DNA of 64,000 bases. It comes from Lichtheimia corymbifera B2541. Taxonomy: Eukaryota > Mucoromycota > Mucoromycetes > Mucorales > Lichtheimiaceae. The notes under the pieces are model-generated. The model was not told the DNA's origin. It saw nothing but the letters and a program-made list of their open reading frames with translations, and made no database searches. Shown piece after piece: positions 44,344 to 58,215 of the stretch; the first letter of the stretch is position 1, and each line of letters begins with the position of its first letter. Where the stretch lies: positions 46,188-110,187 of the forward strand of contig JNEU01000874.1 of assembly GCA_000697475.1 (NCBI GenBank). Direction: 5' to 3'. Position numbers and translations under genes: made by a program.

Positions 44344-47300
44344 AGAGTGTAGAGTGGGCAGTCAAAGTGGAAGAATAGGGTGGTTGGTGTTGGGTGGGAC
44401 GAAAAGAAGGAAGTGAAGGAAATTCAGCCATAACCAACCTAACGAAGAACATGCTCCAAAAAAAGCAGCACAGGCTTTTCTTTGTATGCAGATCACGCTG
44501 AACAATGAACAGCCATGCATACATGCACCATCCTAGCTTCATTATCCATGCAATCAACCTCCCCTCCCCTCCGCCATGTTATTCATAGGCTGCTTATAAT
44601 AAAGATGTCCTAGTCAACTAGTATCCATGCATGTATGTACCAAAAGAATCGCATACCTATGACCACAGCCCAAATTGTAACAGGAAACGTGGATAAAAGT
44701 TTATTGTTTGCATGCAGCATACTATTACGAAAATAGGTAATAGACCCAAAACGTAACTTTTTATACATGTTCAGGGTTATCAGTATTAAAAACGTTTCGA
44801 TCGGGTAGATCACAAAAGTAAATAGTGCTCTGAGAGAGATAATAAACAAAGCAGCACAACATCTACCAGTGCAAAGTTGGGATTTCGTTGCGTGGTTCTT
44901 GACAGACCACACTTGAATCACGTTACTTTGGCTCTCCTTGTTCCTATATCCATCAGCCGTTACATCTTGTGTTTCAATCAATGCGACCTTGATGGTCATG
45001 AAAGTGTATTTCCCAGTATCCTTTATGTATAGGCCATATGATCAAGTCCTTAAACGTATCATAGCAATAGGCATTACACCTATCATGCACACTGCTAATG
45101 AAGTGGCGTTGTCCTCGCACAATTCTTTTTCGTCACTTGGTGTGTATCTTAATGGCCCTGGTAGTTAGATGATCTCATGATCTTTTTGCTATGGTCATCA
45201 AATTGACTTTTTATGTATGATATACAGTAATGAAGAGAGGGGAAGACCCTATGTATACAGACAAACATGTACATGTGTGTGCGGCTATGTTTCGAGAATG
45301 GATGGTGGATAGAGATGAGGAATCGTATTTCTACATCTTTGGTGTTGCTATCGTTGGTGGGGACTATATGTAATAAGCAGGTCGAGTCCAGCCAGCTTTC
45401 TCACATGATGAAGCAGCATTATTGTCATGTAATGCTGCTATAAACTCGCTTCTGTGATGATTTCGGCCGTGTCGATTGTTGTCGATGTTTGGTGTACGTA
45501 TAGTTCATATTGGACATATCGAATACGAATAAAAAGGAGAAAGAGAAATATGCGTTGGTGTTTCTTTTGATGGCCTGCCTAACCTCGCACCCATGGAAAT
45601 ACGACGCATTCCAATGAGGAGGCTCCTCTAGTTGTACTTTGCATCATATATACTCTTGCATCACTCATTCCGTTTTCCTGTGCACAAAGCTGTACTGGTT
45701 TTTGCGTGGGGATGTATAGAAGATGAATAAGTTAACATTCGATACTTGTTGCCAGGTTCTTTGATTTGATCAGATAAAAACGGGGCATGTACTTTTGTCA
45801 TCTACAAAAGAGTCCTAAGTTTCCCATCAGACTGGAGTTGCTTTTTGCCTACAAATGTACAAGGCATCCTTTTAATACATATATCAGCATATAACGATGG
45901 CTATACCTACCACAAAGGATCGACAAGGAGCACAGCCCAATGAATGATTACTGCAAGTGGTCAAGCAATGAAGTGAGCTACATAGATAAATGCATCATAA
46001 GGTATAAGTACCCTTATTTTGGAGATCACATAATAAAGGCTATCCTTGAGACTTACCAAAGGCCATTGATGATGATATGCATACAAGCAGAAAAAAAGGG
46101 TGTAATAGTGTTGGTGACAACCGCCTTGTGTATAAGTGAGCGGGCGTGGGAATTGTTGTCATGATGGATCAAACTGATAAAGTGGTCAAGCATCTTGAAG
46201 TACTGAGCCCAAGTGATGACAATCAACACCTGATAAATCTTCCTGCACTTAAAGATGATTTTTTGTAGGTGGCCTAAATGTTGAAGGAAGGTTATCTTTG
46301 CGTTTGCATAAAGACCACGTGTTATGGAATGGGCAAGAGCACCACATCATGCAAGCTAGAGTCTTGTGCAAAGAGGGATTATTGAAAACACAAGGAAAGG
46401 CAAAGGGCTGATAGGTTTACGAATGGTATACGTGGTTGATGTGATTGAACAATACCGGTGACTATATGTAGCGATCATATGAAGATGATGATACAGCTGC
46501 TCAAGATCTTTATTGTATCAAAATAAGCATATGCTTTCTTGCATAAACGATAATCGTACCACCTTTATTATGCTGTCCTCGAAGCTATATTATGTACGTA
46601 ATCCACAAGCTAGCAAAGTCCAAGTTGTAATAAATGTAACCCATGTACATCTATTATCAGACAATCCCACTTTGTATACCAAGGATGTCACGAGAATTAG
46701 CTCGAGAAAGAGAATTTTCAATCGGCTGAGTCGACTACAGTAATCCATTTATCAATAGCCCTGATATATTGCATGGCTTGTTTACATCATTCGCGTATCA
46801 CTTGGAAAGCGCTTTATCCGTGATGTGGATTCAAGTGAATGACAGATGATAATAGTAGAACATTAGCACTGCGACTCGTTGTATATCAAGTGAGAATTTA
46901 AGATGGTTGTTATAATAAAGTAGTACTTTGGGAGGATGCATAGCAATAATGTCAGAGTCGGAGCTAATGCATCCGGCGCAATGCGCGTGTGTGCGTGTGT
47001 GTGCGTGCGTGTAATCACTAGAGCAAGGTCGTCACGTTGACTAAATTCAAACTAGGTTTCCCTTTTCTTTCTCGCCTTGTACGCAGTTTCGTGTGTTCCC
47101 TCCCTCTCCTCTCCTCCCCCCTTCCACATTGCACAAAAGACACAGCTGAAAACGTGCATTGCTTTTACGTTCTGCGTGGTGGAAAAAAGACACATCGACT
47201 TGTATATATTTTCATCGACATCCTCGCCAGAATCCCTCAGGCAACCAACAACTCTCAACCCCTGACGAGGCGATAAAACCCAACTTGCAACAAACACCCT

Positions 47301-47353
47301 TTTGCCACCCGCCCTCTTTTGCGCGCCATTGACACCGACACATTATACTCTTG
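44344..47353. other. Gene-poor stretch, about 3 kb
   Basis: No supported gene or RNA. A minus-strand frame (44610-44999, 129 codons) has hydrophobic segments (LFTFVIYPIETFLILITLNM) but no family support or promoter. Several 70-80 codon frames on plus near 45940-46740 lack any protein character. A (GT)n tract lies at 46985-47011, and pyrimidine-rich sequence (47091-47130) precedes the XMAP215 homologue. Confidence 0.5.
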
Positions 47354-50300
47354 ATGGATTCTGGTGACCAAGAAGATTACAACAAACTCCCTGTTGCTGA
47401 CAGATTACAGCACAAGGTATATACACACACATGCTCTCTCTTTCTCTCTATCTCTTATGCAAGTAGACGAGTGACTAAAGACATTTTCATTGTGTATGAC
47501 AGCTATGGAAAGCACGTGTATCCGCCTATGAAGAGTTGACATCCTTGTTCCGCAAAACAGACAACGATTCTGACTTTTACACCTACGAGCCGTACCTGAA
47601 AAAGATTGCTACCGATGCCAATGCAGTTGCACAAGAAGCAGGCCTTAATGTCATATATGAATTTGTAAATAATGCACCCAACGCTGCTAGGTAAGTGAGG
47701 TGAAAGAGAGATGGAGACACACAAGGAACAAGGGAGATCAGGGATGTGTGTATAAAGAAAGGGATTACTTATTCTATCTTTTATAGCTCTCGTGAGACTG
47801 TAGTTCCCGCCTTGGTAGAAAAATGTCTTGGAGCAATGAAAGCAGGCACCAAACAGAAAGCTACCGAAGTTATCTTGTTGTATGCTGAAATCGATGTTGC
47901 TGATCCAGTCGTGGTATGTTATCTCTCTTTAAGGAACAAGAAGGGGCAACAGCAAATAACACATGTATCTAGGAACTCGTTTTACCCGGTCTAAGTGCCA
48001 AACAGCCTAAACTTGTCACTCAAACGGTGGTGGTGCTTCGAGAATTTGTAAAGTAAGTAGTCGTTGTGGCATGTTCTCCCCATGGATCATAAGATATATA
48101 ACCGAGTCTATATTAGACAATTTGGTGTCCCGCGAGTAGTGAATCCAAAACCCATCCTCAAAACGATCCCAAAGTTGTTTGCACATACGGATAAGAATGT
48201 GCGAGCGGAGGTGAGTTATACACACGCACACGCCCATTATGCAAATGTCTCCTTCATCGTCAGGGATGGTAAACTCTAACAACGCGTCTTGTTGTTGATA
48301 GGCTTTTTCAATGACGGTTGAATTATATCGATGGCTTGGTGCCGCTATCAACAATTCACTATCAGATCTGAAACCAGTACAAGTCAAAGACCTGGAAGCA
48401 GCATTTGCAAAGTTACCACAAGAAAAGGCAAAGCCGGAACGCTTACTCCGATCCGAACAAGCTGCTGCGGCCGAAGCTGCAGCTGCAGAAGCAGAGATGG
48501 GTATGTCTTTTGCGGCAAATGACACACACAAACACACAAGTGGGGCTTACTTTATTTGATGCATATCAAGGTGAAGCTGAAGATGGTGATGGTGGTGATG
48601 ACCAAGGCGAACCTATGGATGAAGACCCAGTGGATCCTTATGACCTTGCCGACCCTGTCGATATCACTGCTAAACTTCCGGGCAACTTTTACGAATTAAT
48701 CGTATGTATCATTGGAAATTTGGGGGATGCATTTATACATAAGCCAACTCACTTTGCTTGTTTTTTTTATAAAGGCATCCAAAAAATGGCAAGAACGACG
48801 AGAAGCGCTTGATGCATTGATGGCAGTTGCAAAGACACCTCGCATTGCTGATAACGACTATACTGAATTGATGGCAGCACTCGCTAAACGCATCAATGAT
48901 ACCAACATTTTACTTGTGGGAACGGCAGCAAATTGTGTTGAAGCGATTGCAACAGGTTTACGGCAAGACTTTGCAAAATACAAGGGAGTGGTAAGTAAGA
49001 AAACAATGGAGGTATATAGTGAAATCCAACTTATACGTTTCTATAGGTGGCCCTTCCTATGACTGAGAAATTGAAGGAACGCAAGCCGGCTATTTTGGAA
49101 CACTTGATGAATGGTCTCAATGCGGTTTTTGGCACAGTATCATTAAGTGATATTCTTGAGGATGTATCCACAGGTGTGAAGCACAAGAATCCCCAGGTCA
49201 GAGCCAATTCAGTAAAGCTGCTTTCACGACGACTCAAGGAGACACGCGTTGCACCTGTCAAATCGGAGTACAAGGCTTTCGCAGAGATGATGCTAAAGAC
49301 ATTGGATGATGCGGATGGAGGTGCTCGTGAAGCCAGTGCTGAAGGTCTTGGTACCTTGATGAAAGTCGTGGGTGAAAAGGCACTTGCTCCATGGACAGAA
49401 GGATTGGATGATATCAAGATGGGCAAGATCAAAGAGGCATGTGAGAAAGCTGAAGTCAAAGCAAAACCAGTTGTCGCAAAGAAACCACCGCCAGCACCTG
49501 CAAAGAAAGCACCTGCAAAGCCTGCCATGAAGCCAAAGCCTGCAGCAGCAAAAAAGGCACCTCCCAAAGCTGAACCTGAACCTATGGCCATTGATGATGA
49601 TTCAGCACCACCACCCACCATGAGCCCTCCAAAACGTAAACCTCCAGCCCGTCTTGCAGGTTCAAGTGCCAAAAAGCCCACCTTGTCATCCTCCAAACCC
49701 AAGGCAGCAGCAGCATCATCATCAGCAGCAGCAGGTCCCAAAAAGGCTGCGAAGCTTCCACCCTCCAGTGGTCCTGAAGAAGTACGCTACAAGTTCACTC
49801 AAGAAGATGCTGAAGCACGTGCAACAGAATTTATCCCCGAACAGATATGGAATGATGTTGCTCAGAGTCAATGGAAAGTTCGATTGGCAGCCATGGAGTC
49901 GCTTCAAACACACTTTTCCAGCATGGATCCAATAGACACAGAGCCCGAGATCGTCTTTCGTGCACTTTCTAAAAAGCCTGGATGGAAGGAAATGAATTTC
50001 CAGGTGATGGGCAAGCTTTTTGGCGTGTTACAACTCTTGGCAACCGATTGTCCAAAGTTCAACAAGGCATGTGTGGCCATTGCAGTGCAAGGTATGGATA
50101 TCTTTTTTTGATTTTGTTGATTTTGTTTTCCACTCATACATGTTATTCTAGTTCTTGTGGAAAAGCTGGGTGATATCAAACTCAAGAAACCTGCCGGTGA
50201 ATGTTTGATTGTGTTTGCTGAAAAGACATCGCTTCAATTTGTGTTTTCTCAATCCTATCCCATCTGGAAGAAAGCCAAATCACCCAAAGTATTGGCTGAT

Positions 50301-53300
50301 TCGCTTACATGGATCCATTCGGCCATCATGGATTTTGGTATTGCTGGTTTACAAGTCCGTGATTTGATCGAATTTATCAAATTTGCCTTATCCAATACAA
50401 ATGCATCGGTGCGAACAAGTGCTGTCACCGTTTTGGGAGCTTTACGCATGTTCATTGGACCTGGTAAGATTTTTAAAAGAGGTGGAGGCCAGGATTGATT
50501 TACTCAACATTTCCTTTCGCAGAGGTCAAGTCCTTTGTTCAAGATGTCACGCCTGCTTTACTAGCCAATATTGAGGCCGAATTTGACAAGGTTGCACAAA
50601 TGGATCCGCCACAGCCCACCAGGACAAGTGTAAGTACATTGTCATTATCCCATCAGGAAGCGATTATTAACGTCGAGTATTAGGCTGATACACAAGCATC
50701 TGGTGGTGGTGGTTCTAGTCGTGGTGGAGGCGGTGGTGGCGCTGCTGATGCTGTTGAATCCCTCTTTCCACGCGTTGATATCTCCTCTCAATTATCCAAA
50801 GCATCAAGTGCATGTAGCGATGCCAATTGGAAGGTTCGAAAAGAAGGTCTTGAAAAGGTTTTGAGTATCATTGCTGAAGCCAACAAGCGGATAAAACCTA
50901 ATCTTGGCAAGTATCATCATTGATGAAAGTTATTGGATAATCCCATTTTTAATACTGTGACATATAGGCGAGTTCCCTGGTGTGCTGAAGCAACGTCTTG
51001 CCGATAGCAACAAGAATCTTCAAATCATGGCACTGGATATTGCAGGTCAACTTGCTGGAGCAGCTGGCAAACCATTTGAAAAGTATCTCAAGCCATTGAC
51101 GGGTCCTGTTACTACCTCACTTTCTGACAACAAGGCCAATGTACGAGCTGCTGGTATTGCTACTTTGGAAGAATTCCGGAAAGCATGTGGTATCGATGGC
51201 ATGATTGGTGCTTTTGCAACAAGTCTTTCAGCCGATTCACCCTCATTACGCAAGGAACTTCTTGCTTGGCTCAGCACGACTCTCAAAGAAGAAGAATCAT
51301 CCCCCGATCTTTCGCCCATGATATCACCCATCCTTTCATGCTTGCAAGACCGTAATGCTGATGTTCGAAAGTCCGCACAGGCTTGTCTTCCTATGATCAT
51401 TGCTAGTGCTGGATATGAAGCTGTTGTCCATAAATCAGCTGATCTCAAGAGTGCACAACGACAGGCTATCATGCCCATGATCGAAGCACATCGAGGTGCT
51501 GCTGCTGCTGCTACTGCTGCTCCCGCTGCTGCTCCTACACCTGCTGCACAACCTAAACGTGCCACAGCATCAGCAGCTTCTGAAGAACGTTCTATTGGAA
51601 AATCACGTCTTGCACCAAGAAAGAAACCAGGATTACAAGCACCTCGCGCTTCAGGTATTGCCAGTCCTGGATCAGCATCTGCTGCCGCTGCCGCTGCCGC
51701 TGCTGCAAGTACTGAACAAGCCCAGGCACCCGTCCTTAGTGAAGACACACGAGCCAAACAAATTCGTGCCAAAAAAGAGATACGATGGCAATTTGATGCA
51801 CCACGACCTGATATTGTTGATGGATTACGGTCATTAAGTGAACCCCATTTGAGTGCCGAAGTTCGAAATCTCTTATTCAGTACCAGCCAGTATGCTGAAC
51901 GTGATCGACTCAGTGGTTTGGCATTGCTTGATGAATGCTTGGTATCACCTGAAATCTGCTCCAACAAGTACGATGTGGACTTTTCCGATATGAAGCTGCG
52001 TTATATTGCCAATGCGGATATCATTCTAAAGTACCTTACGATTCGATTCTTTGATACCAACACCAGCATGTTGATCAAGTGTCTTGATGTGACCGAACAT
52101 TTGGTGGCTATTATGGATGAAGAAGGATACCATCTTACCGAGTATGAAGCCATTTCCTTTTTACCCTTCTTAATCAACAAGGTAAATGCTCTTTTTTACT
52201 TGGGATTTATGATGTCATTTACTAAACTTTGACAACGAATAGATTGGTGATCCAAAGGAAGTGATGCGTGCAAGGATTCGAAATATTCTCAAGGGCATGT
52301 GCCGCGTTTATCCTGCCACCAAGTTATTCAACCATATTCTCGATTCAGCAGCTAGCTCCAAGAATGCAAAAGCCCGCGCAGAATGCTTGGAAGAAATTGG
52401 TGCTCTTATCCAGAGGAATGGTATTTCAGTCATGATACCCAACAAGTCATTACCACTTGTCGCCACACATATTGGAGATCGTGATGCAGGTGTCAGAAAT
52501 GCTGCCTTGAATGCTATTGCTCAAGCATATATTCTTGTGGGTGATACCGTGTACAAGTATGTTGGACGTCTTGCAGAAAAGGAAAAGGGCATGTTGGAAG
52601 AACGTTTAAAGGTATGTTTTATCATGTTTGTATTGGACCCTATATATGTACTAAACAATATATACATCATCCATAGCGTACAAAACCATCTGCCAGCGTC
52701 ATTGCTGAACGTGAAGCAAAGGCTAAACAAGAAGCTGAGGAAATGGAAGTTGATGAGTTCCCGACTGTCAGCCAATTACCACGTTTACCACGTCCTTCGA
52801 AACAACGTATACCAGCACCTCAACCCACACCACCGCCACCGCCACCACAGCAACGTAATGTTGAACCTGAACCTATGGAAGATGTTACTGACGACTATGG
52901 AAATCGTGTTGACACTGCTGGTGGTATGGCGGGCTTGAGTGAACCACGAACACTACCAGGACCATCCTCGATGCGACAACCACGAACTGCCACCCATCCC
53001 AGTTTACAACAAGCCATTCAACAGGAACGTGGGGATTATATTGTGGATTATCTTATTGCACAAATCACCAGTGGCGACCCACAACCTTCCATTGAAGCAT
53101 TGAAACAGCTGGATAAGATTCTCAACTCGAAGCCTGAGCTTATTTTACCTGATATCGAGCCATTGATTAATGCAATCACATTACAAGTCCGACTTGCCTA
53201 TTCAACTGTTGATCCTCGTGTACCAGCAACAACACGTCTCTGCAAACATCTTGTCAGTGCCTTGGTGCTTTTGTTTTCGAACCGAGACTTGGCATGTGCC

Positions 53301-55002
53301 GTATCTCAAGACGCCTTACATCACTTGCTAGAAGAGCTCGCTCATCGACTTTTGGATCAGAAAATGTTGGCACTTGAATCTGGCCCACAATTATCCAAAG
53401 CCCTTAATGTGGCCATGGTGAAGGTATTAGAGAATAGTCAACGCAATGTGACATTCAGGTAAGCGTACAGCAATGAATCCTTTAAAAGTTCCTTTTACCA
53501 ATCCATCTACTCTCTCCTAGCGCTCTTCTCTCCTTATTGGGTACCAGTGCAGCTGTTCTTAGACCAGGTGATGATCCGAATGCCAAGGAGACAAGATATA
53601 CGGAGTTGACCATGAAATGTCTGTGGAAATTGGCAAAGACGGTTCAAGAGAATCTACGCACAGGAGTCCTCAATCCAGATGAGCTTCTTTTCGATATCAA
53701 CAAATTCTTCATTACAACACCACCCACCGAATGGAAACGACGTGCAGCTGAAAGCGTACCTTTGGGAGAGATGCCTTTGAGGACAGTAAAGACGCTTTTG
53801 CTGGAATTGGTGAATGGCTTGGGTGACTCGATTTTCCAACATTTGACCTTGATTGATAATCCACAAGCAAGCAGCGTCTATCCTTACTTGCATCACATGT
53901 TGGAAGCGTGTCGCAAACGTGAACGTATGCAGCAAGTACGACAAAGTCCTTATGCAACCATGCCACAGACTGCATCTGAAAACCCACGGTTCTCGGCGCA
54001 TTCACGGACCTCATCTCTTAGTCGACCCTCTTCGATCTCGTCACTGAAATCCAATGGCATGGCACGTACTACTTCAATAGGATCCTATCTTTCAGGGGAA
54101 CAACCCATGGATACAGGAGCTGCTTCTGGCGGGCATCCTGCAGACATGACTATACCAGTGGCAGCGCCCATGCATCAGCAAAGCAATCGATTATCAACAC
54201 CATCACCTAATGTCCAGCCAATGCAAGTGGATGATGAGCCCATGCAGACGGATCGACCTCTTTCTGACTATGAAATGAATCAACTATTGACACAAATCTT
54301 CCACAAGATTGGCACCAGAGATCAGACAAAGCAAGGCATTATCGAATTGTACGAGTTCCAAAAGAAATATCCACTTGCTGAAGCCAAGGTCAACACCTAT
54401 TTGAGCCAATCAGGTCAATATTTCCAAAGTTACATTCGCCGTGGATTGAGTAATCTTGCTGCAGAAGATACCGATTTACGATCTCAACAACCACAATCAT
54501 CACCTGTTGCTATGCACACCACCGCTACTGCTACTACTACAACCGCCAATACCACAACGACGACTTCAGTCCCTGTTTCCAATCTCCCTCCAGCAACAGC
54601 AACCATGACTACAGCTCCTATCGGGTCTACTGCGGCTGTATCTTCTTCATCATCACCATCATCACCACCACCAGCACCACCAGCTACCGCAATCAATACT
54701 ACTACAACTACTACTACTGATTATTCCAGCCATCATTCATCACCTCGCAATTCTTCACCACCTATTTCTTCCCCTGTGTTACAGGAACAACAACGCCAAT
54801 CTACCGATCTTAGTCGCACTTCATCCATGTCAGGGTATCGAAGCAGTATGCATGCAGGTAAAGTACACCCCACTATCTATTTATGCATAATACAAACTCA
54901 TTATTGTCGGTATTAGATGATTCTACTGAGATCAAGCTTCGTTTGCAAAGGTTGAAACAAAAGTTTGGCGGCAAAACATCACAACAGCAACAACATTTTT
55001 AA
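47354..55002 (+). CDS. XMAP215/Dis1/ch-TOG family microtubule polymerase, five TOG domains
   Basis: Microtubule plus-end polymerase; TOG domains bind tubulin dimers and speed growth in spindle and cytoplasmic arrays. About 17 exons encode roughly 2,190 residues. The start MDSGDQEDYNKLPVADRLQH runs into LWKARVSAYEELTSLF, the TOG1 first HEAT helix. TOG1 covers about 47.35-48.5 kb. TOG2 is at 48.78-49.45 kb (KKWQERREALDALMAVAK). TOG3 is at 49.8-50.6 kb (WNDVAQSQWKVRLAAMESLQ). TOG4 is at 50.8-51.5 kb (ANWKVRKEGLEKVLSIIAEA, FPGVLKQRLADSNKNLQIMA). TOG5 is at 51.78-52.65 kb (ILKYLTIRFFDTNTSMLIKC). An acidic/Ala-Lys-Pro linker (KPVVAKKPPPAPAKKAPAK) between TOG2 and TOG3 is a likely lattice-binding region. 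A C-terminal helical domain (DYIVDYLIAQITSGDPQPSI onward) and Ser/Thr-rich tail follow. Yeast Stu2 and fission-yeast Alp14/Dis1 have two TOGs; this is the animal-like layout. Confidence 0.95.
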
Positions 55003-56183
55003 ATGATATCTATCAAAACAACATAGCTTTCTTTCATCTATTTCGTGTGTGTGTGTAGTATAAGGAGATTTGCGATTATGCGATTGTCACCAAAAGTGAA
55101 GGAGATGGGGTGGGGTGGGGGTAATTGAGAATGAGTGAGAGACTTGGTCCTATCCAACCAACCCTATATTTGTACACACAGACGTATGACGCAGGAAAAA
55201 CAAAATGCATGCATCATAGGATTACCAAACAAAGAAGTAAACGGGCATATGGAAGGAGTAATCGGACAATGCTCCGGGATGGACGACAACGTTGTGAAAA
55301 TGTTTCCTTTTTCTCTTTGTTCTCCCTTGTTTGAATACATAGACCACGGAGCAAACAGCCCACCACCACCACAACAACGTGTTATATATCCTACGTCGAC
55401 CGTGCGATAGATAATGATTGCATAAAAAAGGAGAGGTATACTCGATCGCATACAACGTTTTATTCTTTTTCTCCATATCCATGCAGATGCACTGACAAAG
55501 ACCAGGGAACTTTCACGCACCTGGTAAGCAACTTATTGGTCAAGATTATGAAATGCATATCTTCTGACGTATGTGTGTGCCCTTTTCTCCCTTTGCGAAA
55601 AAAAAGGAACATCCCACCCTCCTATACTGTGTGGGTGTGTGGTGGTTACCCATATACTGTCTCTTACACACACGCACATGCAACAGCATGCGATTTAGTG
55701 TACATGATGGCTTTCACTTTTTCAGTGTGTACAATTATTGTAAAGTGTATGTATGGCCCTGATCAGCCTTATTTCTGCACCCTGATTTCCCTCCTTCTCG
55801 GATATATCAGACATCGCATGTATCAGAATTCTCCTGATCCTACTACTATTACTACTACTCATACGAGTGTCCTCTTTCACTTTATTATAGATGATGGGTG
55901 AATGCTCGCTCGGGGGAGCGAATATTTTAAGTTTGGCACGTTTTTTCCCTCTCATTCAACCCCTTCAAAAGTGAACATGCGGCCACGTTGAGGAAAAAGT
56001 GGAAAGGAAAAAAAGGGAAAGATATAGAGTGTGGCTCCTTGTAAACAATGTGGGGTATTGGGTAACAGTAGTAGTTGTAGCAGCAGTAGTCTACTTTCCC
56101 CGTAAAGCAGCGCGAACCTTCCTCCCTTTTTATCCATGACCCTATATAAAAAGAAGTGGGACCTTGCATTGACTTTATTCGAT
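55003..56183. other. Intergenic stretch before the CP2 gene
   Basis: No gene seen; short frames on both strands only. A TATA-like CCTATATAAAAAG at 56141-56153 lies about 40 nt before the CP2 start codon, so the 5' leader would be very short. Confidence 0.5.
56143..56152 (+). promoter_or_regulatory. TATA box of the CP2/grainyhead gene
   Basis: TATATAAAAA in a local AT-rich window, 32-41 nt before the ATG at 56184. Either the leader is only about 10 nt or this box is not used. Confidence 0.4.
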
Positions 56184-57979
56184 ATGCCCACCAACATGCT
56201 AGCCAATTCATACATTCCTTGTTTAAATAGGTGAGCATACTGCTCAGATCAAATCAAAGGCCTCTTTATTCACGTGAATTTTAGCACTTCAAGCAGCAGC
56301 ACACCATCACCTCAAGGTCCGCCGCCGATTGACAACTTTCGGCATTATGGCTCTTCTCTTCCAGTTTCTCCAACATCGGAACACCATGTCAACGCCATTG
56401 CTCTCCCATCGCCTCCTTTGCCTTCCCATGCAAATGGTTCGTTTCCAACACCACCTGCACCTGCGCATCAATCTAGTTTTCGCTATGACATTGTATTGCA
56501 AGGTACAGTATTATATACACACACTGTTACTTGTCTTGAGCTGACCATTGCTTATACACACACACACACCACAGCTCCACCTTCAGTTGCCCAAAGAGAA
56601 ACTTTCCAGCTTACCTACTTGAACAAGAGTAAGCTTAAACTCTCACCATGGTTCATGCAGGGCACGGGCTTATTTCTTCTTCTTCATCCCTTATTATTAT
56701 TAGGCCAGTATTACTGCATTCGTCTCTATGATACGGAGGGCTATGATGGACCCCTGACAAGCACATTGACACTGACATTCCACGAGGAAACTCACAGACG
56801 ACTCGCTGCTAATTATTGGCGTTTCTGGGCAAGTCAACAAAAGCATCCAACCATGACCCGTGCCCTGGATTTAAGTATGTCCCCCTTCCTTCCTTCCTTC
56901 CTTCTTTGATGGGCTGCTTCTTACTTTTTATGTATCACGTTTGTAGATCACAGTCGATCCAATGGTATTCAGTGTGTGCAATATCCTGATTTTGATCGGA
57001 TCGTTTTCGAGTGGAACGGCAAACAAGGAGCAACACTCTATGTGCGGTTCAATTGTCTTTCGACCGATTTCTCACGCATCAAAGGCGTCAAGGGGATCCC
57101 ATTACGACTACATATGGAAACAACTAGCAACCAAGATGTTGAATCGACGTTTTGTCGTATCAAGCTCTTCAGAGACAAGGTATGGTATCCTATGCTTCCT
57201 ATCCTGTGGACTTTTTATCTCATATTTGTAAATAGGGTGCAGAACGTAAAAACAAGGATGATATGCGATACATTGAACGACAAATGGAACGCATGAGAGG
57301 TAAATAACACGCACATGGATGGGGTCAACGCAATCGATTGACATTCTTTTAAAGAGAAAGGAAGTGATCCACAAGCATTATGGCTCGATTATTGGAAAGC
57401 AGTGCATCAACCTTATACGGTGTTTTCAGAAGCAGCGGAGCCACTCATACATTCACCTGCTGCTGCTGCTGCCTCCTGTCATCAACAACAACGACAACGT
57501 TCCCATGATCAACACCACCACCACCGGCGGATGATGATGGATCGTCAGCCTACGACGAACGACTCTGATGAAACCGATCTCATGTTTCGTACGACTACAG
57601 ACAACAACAATAGACCCTATGAATCAAGATATATTAGACACAAACCAATGCGTAAGTAAAAGGAGGAGGCTTATAGATGGATATTGTTTGGCTGATTTTT
57701 ATTACAGGATTAGCTATTTACGCACGAATGGCTTCATCCGACTTGTATCATGGCATCTATCTCGATGAATTAACAGTACATGAACTCGTACGCAAGGTGT
57801 GCGCCAAGATGTTACCCATAAACACTCCAATCAGGGATGTGATCCGTTATGTACCTGGCAAGGATATTGCGGTGCAAATGGACGACTGCATGATAAGGGA
57901 CCTTCAAGATGAACAAGACATGAAAATCGAATACAAGCTCCAAAGCGATGGATCAGCGTTATTGATACTACATTATTAA
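56184..57979 (+). CDS. Grainyhead/CP2-family transcription factor
   Basis: DNA-binding factor with an immunoglobulin-like core (CP2 domain). Exons: 56184-56230, 56285-56502, 56575-56628, 56704-56874, 56947-57179, 57236-57299, about 57355-57651 and about 57709-57979. The CP2 domain shows FRYDIVLQAPPSVAQ, then TFQLTYLNKSQYYCIRLYD, LTLTFHEETHRRLAANYWRF, DFDRIVFEWNGKQGATLYVR, FNCLSTDFSRIKGVKGIPLR and CRIKLFRDKGAERKNKDDMR. This is the order and wording of LSF/grainyhead proteins (VFIQVHCISTEFTP, CQIKVFKPKGADRKQKTD). After a Ser/Gln/His-rich linker, the C-terminal part (LYHGIYLDELTVHELVRKVC onward) is a ubiquitin-like dimerisation-type domain. In Neurospora a grainyhead homologue (csp-2) controls conidial separation and wall remodelling. 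The short first exon (MPTNMLANSYIPCLN) is chosen by clean phase-2 joining. Confidence 0.93.
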
Positions 57980-58215
57980 CCGTCATGTCTCTCTATATAC
58001 CTTGTACTATTGGATCAATAATAAGATGAACACACACACTGGACATATATATATATACAGCATCTCCAGGAGAGTTGGGGGGAAGAGAGGATATTGGAGC
58101 TATACCAAATTGAGGCGCAGACGGCATTAGTGATCTGGAATAAATCCTCGACATAGGTGCTCCTTTCGGTTTCAGCTTAGGATGCACAGGGCACCAAAAC
58201 ACATAATACATCATC

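Noticed and set aside
44610..44999. 129-codon hydrophobic minus-strand frame
   Set aside because: No family, promoter or splice support in a 3-kb region otherwise free of genes.
49031..49741. 236-codon Ala/Gly-rich minus-strand frame
   Set aside because: Antisense shadow of the XMAP215 exon (Ala/Lys/Pro linker); no independent features.
51047..51967. 306-codon minus-strand frame
   Set aside because: Antisense shadow of the TOG4-TOG5 exon with Ala-rich repeats.
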